A program made the translations under genes and the position numbers. 64,000 nt of DNA from Actinacidiphila alni (GTDB lineage: Bacteria > Actinomycetota > Actinomycetes > Streptomycetales > Streptomycetaceae): positions 57,587-121,586 of the forward strand of contig NZ_FONG01000026.1 in NCBI RefSeq assembly GCF_900112845.1. The letters run 5' to 3'. Under the pieces are notes generated by a model. It was not told the origin of the DNA and ran no database searches. It saw only the letters and a program-made list of their open reading frames with translations. Every line of letters starts with the position of its first letter. Position 1 is the stretch's first letter. Below are positions 60,667-64,000 of the stretch, in pieces.

Positions 60667-60923
60667 TCGCCCGACCCCTCCAGCTCAGCACACATGGACC
60701 GGTTGGAGCCGAGTATTCAGCATGACGACCGTCCAGCACACGGTCTTGTCGATCACAGCATCATCTCGGCTCCTGGGGTACGGGGACCGTCCCCGGGACT
60801 GCGCGGTCACACCCCTCGCTCCCGCCTCTTCGGCATACCCGGCACAGCACGCGCGAATCATCCGGCGGGGAGGGGTGGCGCGTGTCACGGAACGGGGTTT
60901 CCCGGCGGCATGTGCGGGGGCTG

Positions 60924-63482
60924 TCACGGCAGGGCCAGTTCGAACCAGACGGTCTTGCCGAGCGGCCCGTGCCTGGTCCCCCACCGCCGGGACGCCCTGG
61001 CCACCAGTTGCAGGCCGCGGCCGCCCTCGTCGTCCGCGGTCGCGGCGCGCTCCCTGGGCGGGTCGGGCAGCGGGTCGGAGACCTCCACCAGCAGCGAGCC
61101 GCCGCGTACCATCCGGACGCCGATCGGGCCGTGCGCGTAGCGGAGCGAATTGGTGACCAGTTCGCTCACCAGCAGCACCGTCACGTCGGTCAGCGGTGTC
61201 AGACCCCACTCGACCAGGGTGTCACGGACCCGGCGGCGCGCCAGCCGTACGGCGCTGGGCTCGGCGGGGAAGGTCCAGGAGGCGGTCGATCCGGCGGGCA
61301 GGCCGCCGAGCCGGGCCATCAGCAGCGCCACGTCGTCCGGCTCGCGGCCCGGCTCCATGGTGGCCAGCAGTTCGTCGCAGGAGTCCTCAAGCGACGTCAG
61401 CGGACGGCAGAGCGTCTCCCGCAGCCGTTCCAGGCCCTCACCGATGTCCTGGCCGCGGGACTCCACCAGGCCGTCGGTGTAGAGCACCAGCACCTCGCCG
61501 TCGGCGACCTCCAGCTCGGTGGTCTCGAACCGCACCCCGCCGACGCCCAGCGGCACCCCGGAGGGCAGGTCCACCAGCCGGGCGTGGCACTCGTCGGTCT
61601 CGGCGCCCGGCTCGACCAGCACCGGCGGCAGGTGGCCGGCCTGCGCGATGGCGACCCGCCGGGTGGAGGGGTCGTAGACGGCGTAGACGGCGGTGGCCAT
61701 CCAGCCCTCGGCCTGGCCCTGCGCGAGGTCGTCGCCGAGGTCGTTGACCCGGCGCAGCAGCTCGTCGGGCGGCATGTCGAGCCCGGCCAGGGTGCGGACG
61801 GCGGTCCGCAGCCGGCCCATGGTGGCCGCGGCGCCCAGGCCGTGGCCCATCACGTCGCCGACGACGAAGGCGACCCGGCCGCCGGCCAGCGGGATCACGT
61901 CGAACCAGTCGCCGCCGACCTCGGCGCCGCTGCTGCCGGGCACGTACCGGAAGGCGACGCCGACGCCGGGCGGCTCCGGCACGGTCTGCGGCAGCAGGCT
62001 GCGCTGGAGCATCAGGGCGCCCTCGCGCTCGCGGACGTACAGCCGGGCGTTGTCCAGGGCGGCGCCCGCCCGGTTGGCCAGCTCCATGGCCAGCGCCAGG
62101 TCGTCGTGGTCGAACGGCTCGCGGTCCCGGGCCCGGCTGATCACCAGCAGGCCGAGCACCACACCGCGGGCCCGCAGCGGCAGCACCAGCAGCGAGTGCA
62201 CGCCGAGCGCGATCGCCGCGTGCACCTTGGGGTCGCCGGGGAAGGTGGTGGCCAGCAGCTCCTCCTCCGAGCCGACCATCCGGGGCTGCCCGCTGGTCAG
62301 CACGGTGCCGAAGATCGACTTGCGGGTGAAGCTGATGGCCTGGCCGGTCCTGATCATCCGCTCCACCTCGGGGCCCCGGCGCACCGCGCCGGTGCCGAGC
62401 TGCCGCATCGGCGTGCTGTCGCTGTACGGCACGGTCGGCAGCTCGCCGCCGTCGGCGACCTCGGCGTGCAGGATCACCCCGGAGTAGTCGCTGAACACCG
62501 GCACGACCGCGTCGGCCAGTTCCTCCGCGCAGCGCCGTACGTCCAGCACGCCGGCGATCCGGGTGCCCACGTCGTTGAGCAGCGCCAGCCGGCGCCGGGC
62601 CCGTTCCACCTTCGTGGCGGCCTCGACCCGCTCGGTCACGTCGATCACGGTCGCGCTGATCCCCAGCACCCGCCCGGCCCGGTCCACCAGCCGGTGGTAG
62701 GACAGCGAGCGGTGGCCGCGGCCGTGCGGGGCGTAGGTGACCAGGTCGATCACCGGGCGGCCGGTGGCCAGCACGTCCCGCTGGAGCGCGGTCAGGTCGG
62801 TCGCGGACCGCTCGTCCAGCACCTCCACGACGGTGTGGCCGATGTGGTCGGCGACGGGCAGGCCGTTCATCGCCGCCAGTGCCTCGTTGACCCGCACGTA
62901 GCGCAGGTCGCGGTCGAAGATGGCCACGCCGAGCGGGGAGGAGTCGAAGAGGGAGTCCAGCGCCGCGAGGTCGTGCTCCAGGGTGCGCAGGCGGCTGGTC
63001 TCGACCATCGACGCCAGCACGAAGGGGCGGCCGTCGCCGTCCACCAGCAGGCTCGCCCGCGTCTCGACCTGGACGGTGTGGCCGTCGCGGTGCCGCAGCG
63101 ACAGGATGCCGTCCCAGCGGCCGCTCTGGAGCAGCTCGCCGAGGATCTGTTCCGCCTGGGCGGGGTCGGGGATGGTGGGGATCTCTTGTCCCGCGGGGCT
63201 TCCCGGGGGCTCGGGCGGGCCGAACAGGCCGCCCACCCGGCGGCCCACGATGTGCTCGCCGGCCCAGCCCAGCACTTCCTCTGCCAGGGGGCTCCACAGG
63301 AGGACGCGGCCGGTGGTGTCCAGCATCACCACCGCGACGCGGAGGGTGTCCAGCAGGGTGCCCGTGCTCTGACCTCGGCCCTCGTCGTACGGTTCCTCGT
63401 ACGTGGCGCCGTACGGGTCGTCGTACGGGTCTCCGTACGGGTCGCGGGCGTGGTTCGGCGACGGCTCGCCGCTGGCGCTCAT
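60924..63482 (-). CDS. second SpoIIE-type PP2C phosphatase with PAS, GAF and anti-sigma-like HATPase domains
   Basis: 852 aa from the ATG at 63482 (MSASGEPSPN). A Tyr-rich N-terminal repeat (DPYGDPYDDPYGATYEEPYD, residues 14-33) precedes PAS (40-160), PAS (170-290, SPLGVAIFDRDLRYVRVNEA), GAF (300-465), PP2C SpoIIE (490-700; GGDWFDVIPLAGG, VGDVMGHGLGAAA, LYTDGLVESRG, DDVALLMARL) and HATPase (730-850; VSELVTNSLRYAHG, DEGGRGLQLVARA). Same architecture as the gene downstream but clearly diverged. The ribosome binding site is unusually close (GGAGG one base from the ATG), so translation efficiency may be low or the start slightly different. Confidence 0.92.
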   Translation of the reverse strand: MSASGEPSPNHARDPYGDPYDDPYGATYEEPYDEGRGQSTGTLLDTLRVAVVMLDTTGRVLLWSPLAEEVLGWAGEHIVGRRVGGLFGPPEPPGSPAGQEIPTIPDPAQAEQILGELLQSGRWDGILSLRHRDGHTVQVETRASLLVDGDGRPFVLASMVETSRLRTLEHDLAALDSLFDSSPLGVAIFDRDLRYVRVNEALAAMNGLPVADHIGHTVVEVLDERSATDLTALQRDVLATGRPVIDLVTYAPHGRGHRSLSYHRLVDRAGRVLGISATVIDVTERVEAATKVERARRRLALLNDVGTRIAGVLDVRRCAEELADAVVPVFSDYSGVILHAEVADGGELPTVPYSDSTPMRQLGTGAVRRGPEVERMIRTGQAISFTRKSIFGTVLTSGQPRMVGSEEELLATTFPGDPKVHAAIALGVHSLLVLPLRARGVVLGLLVISRARDREPFDHDDLALAMELANRAGAALDNARLYVREREGALMLQRSLLPQTVPEPPGVGVAFRYVPGSSGAEVGGDWFDVIPLAGGRVAFVVGDVMGHGLGAAATMGRLRTAVRTLAGLDMPPDELLRRVNDLGDDLAQGQAEGWMATAVYAVYDPSTRRVAIAQAGHLPPVLVEPGAETDECHARLVDLPSGVPLGVGGVRFETTELEVADGEVLVLYTDGLVESRGQDIGEGLERLRETLCRPLTSLEDSCDELLATMEPGREPDDVALLMARLGGLPAGSTASWTFPAEPSAVRLARRRVRDTLVEWGLTPLTDVTVLLVSELVTNSLRYAHGPIGVRMVRGGSLLVEVSDPLPDPPRERAATADDEGGRGLQLVARASRRWGTRHGPLGKTVWFELALP

Positions 63483-63741
63483 GCCTCCACCCCCGACCTT
63501 TGGGTTTTCGGGTGTTTTACCCGATATTCCCCTATCCTCCACCCACCCGCGCGGGACGTTCCTCTGACGGAGGGCCTCCGGCCCGGCAACGGGAAAGGTT
63601 GCCCCTTTCAGGGGCGCGGGGAACTGCGCGCTCAGCCACATCCATGGCGCGGGTGAAAAACCGCCCCCAGCGGGGCAGACGCTGTTGTTTTTGCGACCAC
63701 CGGGCCGGTGGGGGCTGAGCGCGCAGTTCCCCGCGCCCCTA
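63483..63741. other. intergenic region upstream of second SpoIIE gene
   Basis: Contains the A+T-rich leader TTTGGGTTTTCGGGTG with a small dyad CGGGT-GTTTT-ACCCG (63511-63525) close to the SpoIIE gene, likely part of its promoter or leader. The rest is the long hairpin at 63610-63740. No gene seen. Confidence 0.4.
63610..63740. repeat. 28-bp perfect inverted repeat, Streptomyces-type intergenic hairpin
   Basis: Arms 63610-63637 and 63713-63740 are exact reverse complements, starting AGGGGCGCGGGGAACTGCGC, around a 75-base spacer that includes A+T-rich runs. Same family as the hairpin at 47018-47082. The IS-like sequence begins immediately after the right arm. Confidence 0.85.
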
Positions 63742-64000
63742 GGGCGTGTCTTGTGGATCATCTGGCTGACCAGATGAAGATGGCGGCGAGGTGGAGTCCG
63801 GCGAGGTAGATGGTGGCGGTCTTGTCGTAGCGGGTGGCCAGGCCGCGCCATTGCTTGAGTTTGTTGATGCACCGTTCGACGGTGTTGCGCTGCTTGTAGG
63901 CGTTGCGGTCGAAGGCCGGTGGACGGCCCCCGAGCCGGCCGCGCCGCTTGCGGTTGGCGGCTTGGTCCGCCGGCTGCGGGATCACCGCCCGGATTTTCCG
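63742..64000 (-). mobile_element. IS5-family-like insertion sequence, left part
   Basis: The sequence GGGCGTGTCTTGTGGATCA starting near 63742 has the look of an IS terminal repeat. It sits 16-17 bases from the stop codon of a transposase fragment and abuts the long hairpin. The rest of the element and its other end are outside the window. Confidence 0.7.
63758..64000 (-). CDS. IS5-family transposase, C-terminal part (runs off right edge)
   Basis: About 80 codons visible. The segment RRGRLGGRPPAFDRNAYKQR then NTVERCINKLKQWRGLATRYDKTATIYLAGLHLAAIFIW is the C-terminal DDE signature of IS5-group transposases: E of the triad in NTVERCIN, followed by K and the RGLATRYDK helix. The frame is open to the window edge. 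It is intact as far as seen; whether the element is active cannot be judged. Confidence 0.9.
   Translation of the reverse strand, partial: RKIRAVIPQPADQAANRKRRGRLGGRPPAFDRNAYKQRNTVERCINKLKQWRGLATRYDKTATIYLAGLHLAAIFIWSAR

Noticed and set aside
60781..60795. Short dyad CGGGGAC-C-GTCCCCG between the SpoIIE genes
   Set aside because: A single-base loop cannot form a stable hairpin and 7-bp GC dyads are common in this composition; too weak to list as a feature.
58207..63656. Two very long frames opposite the SpoIIE genes (58207-61140 and 60882-63656)
   Set aside because: Antisense shadows rich in Gly/Ala/Val/His; the complementary strand has complete PAS-GAF-PP2C-HATPase proteins.

Overview
The window is high-GC actinobacterial DNA, almost certainly from a Streptomyces or a close relative. 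The coding sequences end their codons mostly in G or C and use GTG and TTG starts. The genes include mycothiol biosynthesis (mshB), SpoIIE-type phosphatases fused to anti-sigma-like kinases, and several BldK/Opp-like peptide importers. Nearly every base is coding. No tRNA, rRNA, CRISPR array or prophage was seen. A partial IS5-like transposase at the right edge is the only mobile element.

Left part (1-25.3 kb) is conserved actinobacterial core. It runs from an ECF sigma factor (M. tuberculosis SigE-like), through an O-methyltransferase with an apparent AUU start, a DUF3117 protein, an enoyl-CoA hydratase, DNA-3-methyladenine glycosylase I, a membrane-anchored DivIVA-like protein, a divergent dihydropteroate synthase homologue, a LOG-family protein, an esterase and dapE, to a lytic-transglycosylase-like protein, a small secreted protein, dapC and the 7Fe ferredoxin fdxA. 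From memory, the order sigE / O-MT / DUF3117 / tag / DivIVA-like / folP2 / LOG / dapE matches M. tuberculosis Rv1221-Rv1202, with dapC and fdxC (Rv1178, Rv1177) nearby. Next come a GNAT-SirB1 pair, a split two-component/ABC exporter module, a proline/glycine-rich peptidoglycan-binding membrane protein, mshB, a 64-aa membrane protein, an S9 peptidase and a polytopic membrane protein.

Middle (25.7-51 kb) is a peptide-import region. A rightward permease-SBP-permease-ATPase-ATPase operon converges on two leftward SBP-permease-permease-ATPase-ATPase operons that are tandem paralogues of each other. Between those paralogues sits a small block: two VOC proteins, a TetR regulator divergent from a DUF1772 membrane protein with clear operator-like palindromes, and a DinB-type protein. 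Beyond the second paralogue lie typA/bipA and a fourth, orphan solute-binding protein. All three operons have a strong perfect hairpin just after the SBP gene, and all six ATPases end in a four-cysteine motif.

Right part (51-64 kb) holds a 95-aa protein of unknown function followed by sdhCAB (menaquinone-type succinate dehydrogenase). It then has a TPM-domain protein paired with a PspA/IM30 protein, two consecutive PAS-PAS-GAF-PP2C(SpoIIE)-HATPase proteins, a genus-typical long hairpin, and the partial transposase.

The main themes are cell-envelope and redox homeostasis (ECF sigma, mycothiol, PspA, TPM), lysine/DAP synthesis, and multiple oligopeptide uptake systems of the kind that feed developmental signalling in Streptomyces. 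Nothing in the window is plainly a new multi-gene system. The strongest leads are the AUU start, the cysteine-bearing loops of the permeases and SdhC, the hairpin-after-SBP architecture, the duplicated peptide operons and the TPM/PspA pair.
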